DNA of 35,117 nt, from assembly GCA_018716485.1 (NCBI GenBank), contig DVJY01000050.1, positions 1 to 35,117 of the forward strand. The letters are read 5' to 3'. The position numbers and the translations under genes were made by a program. Shown here one piece after another: positions 7,015-14,100 of the stretch. The DNA is from Candidatus Scybalocola faecipullorum (GTDB lineage Bacteria; Bacillota; Clostridia; Lachnospirales; Lachnospiraceae). Each line of letters opens with the position of its first letter. The first letter of the stretch is position 1. The notes under the pieces are model-generated. The model made no database searches. It saw only the letters and a program-made list of their open reading frames with translations, and was not told the DNA's origin.

Positions 7015-7476
7015 ATGATACGGATTTATCAAAAAAAGGATCTGAATGATTTGATGCAAATATGGCTGAATGCCAACATGGAAGCGCACAGTTTTATTCC
7101 AAAAGAATATTGGATCAGTCATTACGACATGGTTAAAACCATGCTGCCTCAGGCCCAATTATATGTTTATGAAGATGATGCCCATCTGATCAACGGTTTC
7201 ATCGGTCTGATGAATCACTACATCGCAGGCATATTTGTAAAAAAAGAAGCCCGATCCAAAGGCATCGGAACACAGTTATTAAACTATGTCAAAAATATCA
7301 AACCTGCTCTGAGTTTAAATGTTTATCAAAAAAATACCCGCGCCATTGCTTTTTATCAGCGAGAACATTTTATTATTCAGTCTGAAAATATTGACACCGA
7401 CACCAATGAAAAAGAATTGACGATGGTGTGGGAAAATAAAATCTCTACACCGTCGTTTCACGTGAAACAGAAATAA
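7015..7476 (+). CDS. GNAT-family N-acetyltransferase
   Basis: 153 residues of the GCN5-related fold. The acetyl-CoA pyrophosphate loop is RSKGIG (80-85) after the beta-4 strand AGIFVKKEA; the later NTRAIAFYQREHF segment is the conserved motif B helix, and the protein resembles YjaB-type acetyltransferases. It would move an acetyl group from acetyl-CoA to an amine; the substrate is not deducible. GAAGGA precedes the ATG. It is the last gene of the MarR operon. Its final codons (FHVKQK) are written by a parS palindrome, so the extreme C-terminus is shaped by DNA function. Confidence 0.87.
   Translation: MIRIYQKKDLNDLMQIWLNANMEAHSFIPKEYWISHYDMVKTMLPQAQLYVYEDDAHLINGFIGLMNHYIAGIFVKKEARSKGIGTQLLNYVKNIKPALSLNVYQKNTRAIAFYQREHFIIQSENIDTDTNEKELTMVWENKISTPSFHVKQK
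7454..7469. other. parS site 2, inside the 3' end of the GNAT gene
   Basis: CGTTTCACGTGAAACA carries the perfect 14-bp core GTTTCACGTGAAAC (7455-7468). It overlaps codons for the last residues of the acetyltransferase, like parS sites in other bacteria that sit within coding sequence. Confidence 0.88.
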
Positions 7477-7510
7477 AAAATGCGTGCCTCGCCGACACGC
7501 ATTTTTTATT
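7472..7510. terminator. Bidirectional terminator
   Basis: A 15-bp stem (7472-7486 with 7496-7510, core ATGCGTG/CACGCAT with A/T runs) and 9-base loop separates the GNAT gene from the convergent CNNM/CorC gene and overlaps both stop regions. Confidence 0.88.
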
Positions 7511-8871
7511 TACGATTTTTCCTGTTCATTGTCTTCTTCACTGTCTGATGCTTGTTCCTTTTCTTCTTTGACAATCAACACTTCATCAATACTTTTGTTG
7601 GATACTTTCCGGACGTAAATTTTATAGTTCTCCACCTCTATGTCAAATGTCTCACCGTCCTTAGGTATCCTGTTAATATATGAATAAATAAAACCATTTA
7701 ATGTATCATAATTATCGTCAAGATTGATTGGAATACCTGTCTCATCTTTTAACTCATACAGATCTACATTGCCATGGATAATCCATCGGTTTTCCCCATC
7801 TTCTGTAATAACCTGTTCCTCATGGGTATCATATTCATCATAAATGTTGCCCACAATGACTTCCAGAAGGTCTTCCAATGTTACAATGCCGCTGAACTCT
7901 CCAAATTCATCGATGACGACTGCAAAATGAATTTTATTCTTCTGCATATCCTTTAATACAACATCCGCCGATACATTTTCCGGAACAAAATATGCCGGTC
8001 TTACCATGTCAGACAACTTGATCTGTGGATATTTTCTCAGATTAATAAAGAAATCCTTTGCATGCAGCATGCCGATAATATCATTCTTATTTTTATCATA
8101 GACCGGAAATCTGGAACGACCGCTTTCTTCTATGACTTTTTCTACTTCACCCAATTCCGAATGTACACTGATACATATACATTCTGTGCTGTGTGTCATA
8201 ATATTTTTCACTGACATATCATCGAGTCTGAATACATTTTGAATCCACTGCTTTTCGCTCTCGTCTAATATACCTTTCTCTTCTCCAAGATCGACCAGCA
8301 GACGAATTTCATCTTCCGTTACCTCTTCTTCCTGTGCTTCTGTTTTTAAATGCAGCAGACGAAGCATCAGATTGGTCGATAATGACAAGAATGCAATGAC
8401 CGGTTTCATAATGAATGCAATTGTGCGAATGATACCGCATGCCAGTTTAGCTACCTGATAAGATTTCTGCATTGCAATACGTTTTGGTACAAGTTCACCG
8501 AAAATCAGTGTAAAATAAGAAAGGATAATCGTTACGATAACAACGGAAATTGTATGCAGCGCTGCCAAACTCAGCCCTGTAAAACCAATACCGTAATAGA
8601 TCCAGTTTACAAGATAATCCGCGAAGTTCTCAGCAGCAAAGGCACTTCCCAAAAATCCTGCCAATGTAATACCGATCTGAATCGTTGACAAAAATCCTGA
8701 CGGCTCTTCCGCCATTTTTAATAAGCTTTTTGCTGTTTTATTGCCTTCTTCCGCCTGTTTGCGCAGCATAGGAACATTCAGTGAAATGACGGCAATCTCA
8801 GCCGATGCAAAAAATGCGTTTACAAGAATTAATATAACCTGTAACAATATTTGTTGGGGAATCGAATCCAA
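7510..8871 (-). CDS. CNNM/CorC (HlyC)-family membrane protein with CBS pair
   Basis: 453 residues. A CNNM (DUF21) transmembrane domain (about 1-180) with IQIGITLAGFLGSAFAA and FGELVPKRIA is followed by two CBS motifs (about 221-280 and 285-340, FRLDDMSVKNIMT and VTLEDLLEVIVGNIYDEYD) and a C-terminal CorC/HlyC domain (352-436). The family is called hemolysin-like in databases but members studied are linked to Mg2+ or other divalent-cation transport. The start is TTG 8871, with AGGAG 8 bases upstream and no competing ATG. Its leader carries a yybP-ykoY riboswitch and terminator, so expression probably rises with Mn2+. That suggests a role in Mn or mixed-metal homeostasis (inference). Confidence 0.9.
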   Translation of the reverse strand: MDSIPQQILLQVILILVNAFFASAEIAVISLNVPMLRKQAEEGNKTAKSLLKMAEEPSGFLSTIQIGITLAGFLGSAFAAENFADYLVNWIYYGIGFTGLSLAALHTISVVIVTIILSYFTLIFGELVPKRIAMQKSYQVAKLACGIIRTIAFIMKPVIAFLSLSTNLMLRLLHLKTEAQEEEVTEDEIRLLVDLGEEKGILDESEKQWIQNVFRLDDMSVKNIMTHSTECICISVHSELGEVEKVIEESGRSRFPVYDKNKNDIIGMLHAKDFFINLRKYPQIKLSDMVRPAYFVPENVSADVVLKDMQKNKIHFAVVIDEFGEFSGIVTLEDLLEVIVGNIYDEYDTHEEQVITEDGENRWIIHGNVDLYELKDETGIPINLDDNYDTLNGFIYSYINRIPKDGETFDIEVENYKIYVRKVSNKSIDEVLIVKEEKEQASDSEEDNEQEKS

Positions 8872-8891
8872 TAAAAACCACTCCTCTTTCT

Positions 8892-9011
8892 CTAATTATG
8901 TTTTTTGATTCTCCATCCGGGAATAATAATCCCAATATAATAAAAAGAAGCTGTTATCCGCTGAAGAATTGCAATATTTCCGGAAATGCCTGCCGCTGCC
9001 CTCAGAGTCAC
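8892..9011 (-). CDS. Possible leader peptide ORF in the riboswitch mRNA
   Basis: A 39-codon frame starts at GTG 9011 (MTLRAAAGISGNIAILQRI...) and ends at TAG 8892-8894, between the riboswitch terminator and the CNNM/CorC start. GGAGGTGA overlaps the GTG itself, so this Shine-Dalgarno sequence is too close for that start; it may serve another purpose. GAGTC/GACTC pairing could also hide it. The peptide is moderately hydrophobic. I do not recognise it, and it may not be translated. Confidence 0.2.
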   Translation of the reverse strand: MTLRAAAGISGNIAILQRITASFYYIGIIIPGWRIKKHN

Positions 9012-9035
9012 CTCCGTATTCCGGACTCACGGTAT

Positions 9036-9077
9036 AAAAAAAGAGACTTTAATCTGAATATCAGAAATAAAAGTCTC
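9036..9077 (-). terminator. Riboswitch-controlled intrinsic terminator
   Basis: In the - strand transcript GAGACTTT (9077-9070) pairs with AAAGTCTC (9050-9043), extended by an inner TCTGA/TCAGA pairing, and is followed by seven T's (9042-9036). The left arm overlaps the 3' strand of aptamer helix P1 (9067-9073), so aptamer and terminator are mutually exclusive. Confidence 0.85.
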
Positions 9078-9157
9078 GTTATTTCATATACAACCGGTTG
9101 CTGCCAACGTCCTGACGATTATATCGCATAACTAAGATGCCAACTACTCCCTTTTAT
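9067..9157 (-). promoter_or_regulatory. yybP-ykoY manganese riboswitch aptamer
   Basis: The - strand RNA begins ATAAAAGGGAGTAG and ends ACGAGACTTTTAT. These are the two conserved flanks of the yybP-ykoY family (GGGGAGUAG near the 5' end, CGAGAC or CAAGAC near the 3' end), closed by a 7-bp P1 helix ATAAAAG (9157-9151) / CTTTTAT (9073-9067). A CGTCAGGACG segment lies in the interior. The family binds Mn2+. Stabilising P1 would sequester the left arm of the following terminator, giving an ON switch for the CNNM/CorC gene. No other riboswitch class I know matches these flanks. Confidence 0.85.
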
Positions 9158-9164
9158 CGCTCCT

Positions 9165-9193
9165 ATCTTATAATAAACCGAAAAAAAAGTCAA
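9165..9193 (-). promoter_or_regulatory. Promoter of the riboswitch/CNNM-CorC transcript
   Basis: TTGACT (9193-9188) and TAAGAT (9170-9165) are 17 bases apart on the - strand, directly before the aptamer. Transcription would begin just before the GGGAGTAG flank. Confidence 0.65.
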
Positions 9194-9200
9194 GTAGTTT

Positions 9201-10082
9201 CTACACAGTCATAAATTCTACACAGCCCTGCATCCATATGTTTCCTTTAAACCGGCGTCCGATTGCCGGTTCACCAAACAAATCTTTTTTATTGATACAA
9301 ACATCAAAAATAAGATCATTGCACTCCAATTTCAGCAGGCAAAGTTCCTCACCGGTGTAACTGTTGACCGTATCTTCAAAATCAATAATTGTCCCCAACA
9401 CGGAATATTCATCACAGGCAATACCAAATGGCATAAAATAGGATTCTACAATACTAAGAACATCTTCCTTACGCGCCCGTTTAGAAACCGCAGAAAACAA
9501 ATCCAAATCTTCCAATGTCAGATTCTCTATCGCCTCCTGATCTCCCTGCTTTGCCGCATTAATCAGACTGTTTCTGGTCTTTTGATCTGAATTGCGACGC
9601 CGTACATCTTCTTCATCCTTATATATAGGAAGAAGAATTTTTCCTGACAATGATAAAGCAGATAAAATCACCGGTTTTATCGCATGATCATGCCTCACTT
9701 TGTGCACATGATCGACATAATCTACCATATTTAATAAATAAAACGCTAAAGAAACACCCAAATTTACATTGTCACTGATGCCCACATAGGACGTTCTGTC
9801 TGCATGCTTTTCTACTGAAATTTCCTCAATGACAGAAACTTCATCACCCTTAATATAAGGAAAATAATACTCGTATGAAAACTCCCCATGCTCATCATAC
9901 TCTCCCCGAAGTGTAATACCTACACGTTCAGCAAAGTCTTTAGATTTTTCTCCGACGGCGGAATCTACGCCGTTATCTGTCACATATTCATACTTTGGTT
10001 CATCGGCTACTGATTTTAAAATCTTCTTCAGTTCAGCCTTATCTATTCCGCTAAAACCTATCGCCCGCAAATAATCGTGCAT
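9201..10082 (-). CDS. DUF3881-type protein, function unknown
   Basis: 293 residues opening MHDYLRAIGFSGI, the N-terminus I associate with the DUF3881 family found in Lachnospiraceae and relatives. No signal peptide or membrane segment is evident, so it is probably cytoplasmic. A central acidic/basic stretch (DEEDVRRRNSDQKTRN) is followed by an all-helical segment and a beta-rich end with three Cys residues (LCLLKLECNDLIFDVC). No catalytic motif stands out. AAGGAGG precedes the ATG and a good promoter lies at 10119-10147, so it is expressed on its own. Function unknown; the family name is recalled from sequence feel rather than a search. Confidence 0.65.
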   Translation of the reverse strand: MHDYLRAIGFSGIDKAELKKILKSVADEPKYEYVTDNGVDSAVGEKSKDFAERVGITLRGEYDEHGEFSYEYYFPYIKGDEVSVIEEISVEKHADRTSYVGISDNVNLGVSLAFYLLNMVDYVDHVHKVRHDHAIKPVILSALSLSGKILLPIYKDEEDVRRRNSDQKTRNSLINAAKQGDQEAIENLTLEDLDLFSAVSKRARKEDVLSIVESYFMPFGIACDEYSVLGTIIDFEDTVNSYTGEELCLLKLECNDLIFDVCINKKDLFGEPAIGRRFKGNIWMQGCVEFMTV

Positions 10083-10118
10083 AGTTTCCTCCTTACTTCA
10101 AAACATTAGTCGCGTTAC

Positions 10119-10147
10119 ATTATATAACAGATATAGTCCTTTTTCAA
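10119..10147 (-). promoter_or_regulatory. Promoter of the DUF3881-type gene
   Basis: TTGAAA (10147-10142), a 17-base spacer and a perfect TATAAT (10124-10119) on the - strand, 37 bases before the start codon. Confidence 0.7.
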
Positions 10148-10152
10148 CCATA

Positions 10153-11100
10153 TCACAAATAAATCCTGCAGTTTTCCACAACTTTATCAGGCTTTTCCAC
10201 ATGAGGCAGCGCCCGTGTATGCTCAATCACTGACACTTCGATTGCCGGATTAATAGTCACATATGCTTCGGCAATTTCCTCCGCATGAAAACTCTGCGCA
10301 CCGCTGATAATAAAAATACTGTGATCACATGCTCTCAACGCTCTCTCGATCCCTGCCTCTGTAAAATAGCTCCGAATGCTGGCATATAAAAATCTTGATG
10401 AAGCGCCGCCTAAATGCGCTGACTCGTGATAAGCATCAATATCTGACTTCCGTATATGGTCTTTATCATATATATATTCATATTCAAACTTTCTGCTGAC
10501 AGCTAAAGATGAAAAAATGATATTATATGCCAATGTACCAATTACAGGCATAGACATCGCAAATTTCAGTGCTTTGCTTCCTGTATCCGGTGTCTTATAC
10601 GACGCTCGCACCGACGCCGGATTAATAAACAGAAGTTTATGATATAATGAAGTATCCATATGACAAGCCATAATCGCCAAAGAAGATGCTTTGTTGCTCG
10701 TCATAATATCTGTCTTGCCTTTAATAACATCTTTTACAAAATCGTTGAGAAGCTGTACATATAAATAATTAGTGTATGTCATCTTTGGCTTGTCCGAATG
10801 GCCGCAGCCCAAAAGATCGATAGCATAAACTGTATGTCTTTTTGACAAATCATCAACAACGTATTTCCATTCGTAATTTGAGGATGCACAATTCAAATCA
10901 TGAACCAGAAGCAGCGGTGTTCCCTCTCCTTTTTTCATATAATATATATTTCCAAAACGCCATTTATAAAAATGCCCGTTTTCCGAATTCAATACTTGTT
11001 TAACTGTAGAATAAAAAAAGATTGCTTTATTTAAAATCCATGTCATCCCGATTGCTGCCAGAGAAACTAATGTCGTCTTGACAATTTTTTTCTTTTTCAT
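10153..11100 (-). CDS. Alpha/beta-hydrolase-fold protein with degenerate nucleophile elbow
   Basis: 315 residues with an N-terminal basic patch and hydrophobic anchor (about 6-30), then an alpha/beta-hydrolase fold. LLLVHDLNCASSNYEW matches the oxyanion-hole strand and loop, and YAIDLLGCGHSDKP the following strand. The usual GxSxG elbow is missing: the aligned segment reads TSNKASSLAIM (134-144), with Lys 137 where the serine should fall. A candidate catalytic His is kept at 300 (RALPHVEKPD). It may therefore be non-hydrolytic, or use a nearby serine (139 or 140). It would sit on the membrane facing either side. GGGGG precedes the ATG; its promoter is at 11146-11174. Confidence 0.78.
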   Translation of the reverse strand: MKKKKIVKTTLVSLAAIGMTWILNKAIFFYSTVKQVLNSENGHFYKWRFGNIYYMKKGEGTPLLLVHDLNCASSNYEWKYVVDDLSKRHTVYAIDLLGCGHSDKPKMTYTNYLYVQLLNDFVKDVIKGKTDIMTSNKASSLAIMACHMDTSLYHKLLFINPASVRASYKTPDTGSKALKFAMSMPVIGTLAYNIIFSSLAVSRKFEYEYIYDKDHIRKSDIDAYHESAHLGGASSRFLYASIRSYFTEAGIERALRACDHSIFIISGAQSFHAEEIAEAYVTINPAIEVSVIEHTRALPHVEKPDKVVENCRIYL

Positions 11101-11145
11101 AAATCAATCCCCCTGTCATTTTATTTCTAATATGGATATGATTTT

Positions 11146-11174
11146 ATTATATGATAATATTTATGATTATACAA
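11146..11174 (-). promoter_or_regulatory. Promoter of the alpha/beta-hydrolase gene
   Basis: TTGTAT (11174-11169), 17-base spacer, TATAAT (11151-11146) on the - strand. Confidence 0.6.
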
Positions 11175-11323
11175 ATATTTTTTGATAGCTATTTTTTTTA
11201 AAATGTAGTAGAATAAAGAGATACTAATTGCCTTATCCATGCGCAAAACATTTATGTATATTTATTATGTATACTTTTTATGTAATTTCTTCTACATTTT
11301 TTATGAAAGGATGTCTATAGTTT

Positions 11324-13009
11324 ATGAAGCAAAAAGTCATTAATCTGCTTTCACAGTATATTAACGAACTGACACCACAGGAAATTGATTCTATTATTGA
11401 AATTCCTCCAAAATCGGAAATGGGCGATTTTGCTTTTCCTTGTTTCCGTCTTGCCAAAACATTCAGAAAGGCTCCGCCTCTGATTGCTCAGGAGTTAAAA
11501 GAACGTATTCAAACACCTGATTTCTTGAATAGAATCGAAGTTCAAGGTGGATATCTCAATTTTTTTGTGGACAAATCTTCGTTTGCAAAGCAAATTGTTG
11601 ATAACTATTTTAATTCTGCAAATTACGGCGGTTCTAATGAAGGTGATGGCAAAACAATATGCATTGATTATTCATCACCTAACGTTGCCAAAAATTTTCA
11701 CGTTGGACATTTAAGAACAACCATTATTGGTAATTCTTTATATAAAATATTTGCAAAGCTGGGATATCATGTCGTTAGAATTAATCATTTGGGAGATTGG
11801 GGTACTCAGTTTGGTAAATTAATTGTTGCCTATAAAAAATGGGGCAGCAAAGAAGCTGTGGAAAAAAATGGTATTTCCGAATTAATGAGTATTTATGTAA
11901 AATTCCACGAAGAAGCCGAAAAAGATGACACCTTAAACGATGAAGCCCGCGCATGGTTTACTAAAATGGAGCATGGCGATGAAGAAGCTTTAAGTATCTG
12001 GAAATGGTTCAGAGAAATCAGTTTAAAAGAATTTCTTCGTGTTTACGATATGCTCCACATTGAATTTGACTCCTATGCGGGCGAAAGCTTCTACAACGAT
12101 ATAATGGCTGCGGTTATTGAAGAACTGAAGGAAAAAAATTTGATTACCGTCAGCGATGGTGCCCAAATTGTCAATCTTGATGAATATAATATGCCTCCAT
12201 GTTTGATCACAAAAAAGGATGGAAGTTCTTTATATGCTACGAGAGATATTACTGCTGCTCTGTACCGTAAAAATACTTATAATTTTTCAAAATGTCTTTA
12301 TGTTACAGGCCTTGAACAAAAACTCCATTTTGCTCAGTGGTTTACAGTGATCGGCATGATGGGCTATGATTGGAATAAAGATCTTGTACATGTCCCATAT
12401 GGTCTTGTCAGCTTAAAAGGCGGAAAATTATCTACACGAAAAGGAAATATTATTTATGCGGAAGATATTTTAAAGGAATCCATTCAAAAGATCAGAAATA
12501 TTATTTCTGAAAAGAATCCTGATCTTCCTGATAAAGAGACCGTGGCGCAGCAAGTTGGTATTGGTGCTATCATTTTCAACGATCTTTATAATCAACGAAT
12601 TAAAGACGTCGTTTTTGATTGGGACAAGATTTTAAATTTTGATGGTGAAACCGGTCCTTATGTTCAATATACGTACGCGCGTGCTGCCAGTGTTCTGAGA
12701 AAAATTGGTGATATTCCTAAAGTTATCGACTATAAATTATTAACCGATGAAGCCTCAATTGCTCTTTTGAAGGAAATCTCAAGATATGCCGATGTTGTCA
12801 AAGATGCAGCTGAAAAATATGAGCCATTTATCATCTCTCGTTACGCCATCGCAGTTGCTCAGGCTTTTAATAAGTTTTATCATGATTGCCAGATTAACGT
12901 TGACGACGAAACACTCAAATATACAAGAGCAAATATCGTTTACATTACAAAAGAAATTCTTAAAGATGCTTTAAGTCTTCTTGGTATTTCCTGCCCTGAA
13001 CAGATGTAA
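11324..13009 (+). CDS. argS: Arginyl-tRNA synthetase
   Basis: 561 residues, the usual length. It charges tRNA-Arg with arginine in the cytoplasm. The N-terminal additional domain (1-105) contains EMGDFAFPCFRLAK. The class I signature HVGH is at 126-129 followed by NHLGDWGTQFGKLI, and the second signature region is KLSTRKGN at 368-375. The C-terminal anticodon-binding domain contains GPYVQYTYARAASVLRK and ends LLGISCPEQM as in orthologues. AAAGGATG precedes the ATG. A possible promoter (TTGATA at 11182, weak -10 near 11206) lies in the AT-rich gap; I saw no T-box. It ends in a terminator that includes a parS-like site and is head-on to replication. Confidence 0.97.
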   Translation: MKQKVINLLSQYINELTPQEIDSIIEIPPKSEMGDFAFPCFRLAKTFRKAPPLIAQELKERIQTPDFLNRIEVQGGYLNFFVDKSSFAKQIVDNYFNSANYGGSNEGDGKTICIDYSSPNVAKNFHVGHLRTTIIGNSLYKIFAKLGYHVVRINHLGDWGTQFGKLIVAYKKWGSKEAVEKNGISELMSIYVKFHEEAEKDDTLNDEARAWFTKMEHGDEEALSIWKWFREISLKEFLRVYDMLHIEFDSYAGESFYNDIMAAVIEELKEKNLITVSDGAQIVNLDEYNMPPCLITKKDGSSLYATRDITAALYRKNTYNFSKCLYVTGLEQKLHFAQWFTVIGMMGYDWNKDLVHVPYGLVSLKGGKLSTRKGNIIYAEDILKESIQKIRNIISEKNPDLPDKETVAQQVGIGAIIFNDLYNQRIKDVVFDWDKILNFDGETGPYVQYTYARAASVLRKIGDIPKVIDYKLLTDEASIALLKEISRYADVVKDAAEKYEPFIISRYAIAVAQAFNKFYHDCQINVDDETLKYTRANIVYITKEILKDALSLLGISCPEQM

Positions 13010-13025
13010 TTTAATTGTTTCTAAC

Positions 13026-13067
13026 TGGTAATGATAAATGTTTCATGTGAAACATTTATCATTACCA
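13026..13067 (+). terminator. argS terminator built around a parS palindrome
   Basis: TGGTAATGATAAATGTTTCA (13026-13045) is perfectly complementary to 13048-13067, a 20-bp stem with only a 2-base gap, 16 bases after the argS stop. T-rich sequence (ATTCAGATTTTT) follows. The tip of the hairpin is the ParB-type site 13039-13054. Confidence 0.7.
13039..13054. other. parS-like site 3 (variant TGTTTCATGTGAAACA)
   Basis: Identical to the conserved parS 16-mer except for one central base (CATG for CACG). The same variant occurs at 13222 and, on the other strand, at 15104, all around parAB, so the variant is evidently used by the local ParB. Confidence 0.8.
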
Positions 13068-13221
13068 AATCTAATTCAGATTTTTCCACTTTAATATCAT
13101 ATATTTTTATATTTTAGAGTATTATCATTAATTTTCTCCCACTTCTCTCATTTTTTTCAACAACTCAACTAATCGAATGTACTCGCATTTTATTTTATTA
13201 ACTATCACCAATTTTATTTAA

Positions 13222-13237
13222 TGTTTCATGTGAAACA
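13222..13237. other. parS-like site 4 (variant TGTTTCATGTGAAACA)
   Basis: A second exact copy of the variant, about 85 bases before the parA start and upstream of its -10. Perfect arms extend to AATGTTTCA/TGAAACATT. The rest of the 311-base gap between argS and parA is AT-rich with no gene. Confidence 0.8.
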
Positions 13238-13248
13238 TTTACGTCCAT

Positions 13249-13291
13249 TTTTGTTTTATAGATAGATATATAAAACAAAAGATGCTATAAT
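13249..13291 (+). promoter_or_regulatory. parA promoter with a 12-bp inverted repeat
   Basis: An extended -10, TGCTATAAT (TATAAT at 13286-13291), has no clear -35 box. Immediately upstream TTTTGTTTTATA (13249-13260) and TATAAAACAAAA (13269-13280) form a perfect 12-bp inverted repeat with an 8-base spacer, covering the -35 zone. It may be an operator for ParA/ParB autoregulation or another factor. Confidence 0.6.
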
Positions 13292-13320
13292 ACTTATCAG
13301 ATACAGAAAAGAGGTATACT

Positions 13321-14100
13321 ATGAGCAGAATAATTTCTATAGCTAATCAAAAAGGCGGCGTGGGCAAGACCACAACAACAATTAATTTATCCGCCTGTCT
13401 TGCCGAAAAAAATAAAAAAGTCCTTGTTGTAGACATTGATCCTCAGGGAAACTCAAGCAGCGGGCTTGGACTTGATAAAGACAATCTTGAAAATACAATT
13501 TATGAGCTTTTATTAGGTGAATGTAATCTTGATGATTGTATTACTTCCAGCGTAGTTGAGAATTTAGATGTACTACCTTCAAATATAAATCTCTCCGGTG
13601 CTGAGATTGAATTAATATCTATTGAAAATAAAGAATATTTATTAAAAAATATTCTTGATCCATTGAGGAATCGTTATGATTTCATCATTATAGATTGCCC
13701 TCCGTCATTGAATTTATTGACCGTGAACGCAATGACTGCGTCGGATACTGTATTAGTGCCAATTCAATGTGAATATTACGCATTGGAAGGATTAACTCAA
13801 TTAATACATACTATTGATTTAATTAAAGATCGTTTAAATCCAAAACTTGAAATAGAAGGTATAGTATTTACAATGTATGATGCCAGAACAAATCTGTCTA
13901 CTCAAGTCGTAGAAAATGTCAAAGAAAACCTTGATAGACGTATATATAAAACAATTATTCCTAGAAATGTGCGGCTTGCCGAAGCTCCAAGCTATGGTAT
14001 GCCAATTATTATGTATGATGCTAAATCTACTGGTGCAGAATCATATAGATTTTTAGCTGAGGAAGTCATAGAAAGGGAGACTGAAGGAGAATGGCTGTAA
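13321..14100 (+). CDS. parA: ParA/Soj chromosome-partitioning ATPase
   Basis: 259 residues, full length. The deviant Walker A motif KGGVGKTT (11-18) with the signature Lys 11, the DIDPQGN switch and the DCPPSLNLLT Walker B define the ParA/MinD family. ParA-ATP dimers bind DNA non-specifically and interact with ParB-parS complexes to separate origins; Soj also modulates DnaA. GAGG precedes the ATG. It overlaps parB by 10 bases. It is transcribed toward the origin, opposite to the neighbouring rsmG-rpmH cluster, unlike the co-oriented B. subtilis arrangement. No noc-like second ParB gene is present. Confidence 0.96.
   Translation: MSRIISIANQKGGVGKTTTTINLSACLAEKNKKVLVVDIDPQGNSSSGLGLDKDNLENTIYELLLGECNLDDCITSSVVENLDVLPSNINLSGAEIELISIENKEYLLKNILDPLRNRYDFIIIDCPPSLNLLTVNAMTASDTVLVPIQCEYYALEGLTQLIHTIDLIKDRLNPKLEIEGIVFTMYDARTNLSTQVVENVKENLDRRIYKTIIPRNVRLAEAPSYGMPIIMYDAKSTGAESYRFLAEEVIERETEGEWL

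Noticed and set aside
8898-9131. + strand open frame of 77 codons
   Set aside because: It runs through the riboswitch and terminator on the opposite strand; no family features.
11101-11323. T-box riboswitch for argS
   Set aside because: The AT-rich leader shows no T-box consensus and no terminator/antiterminator pair before argS.
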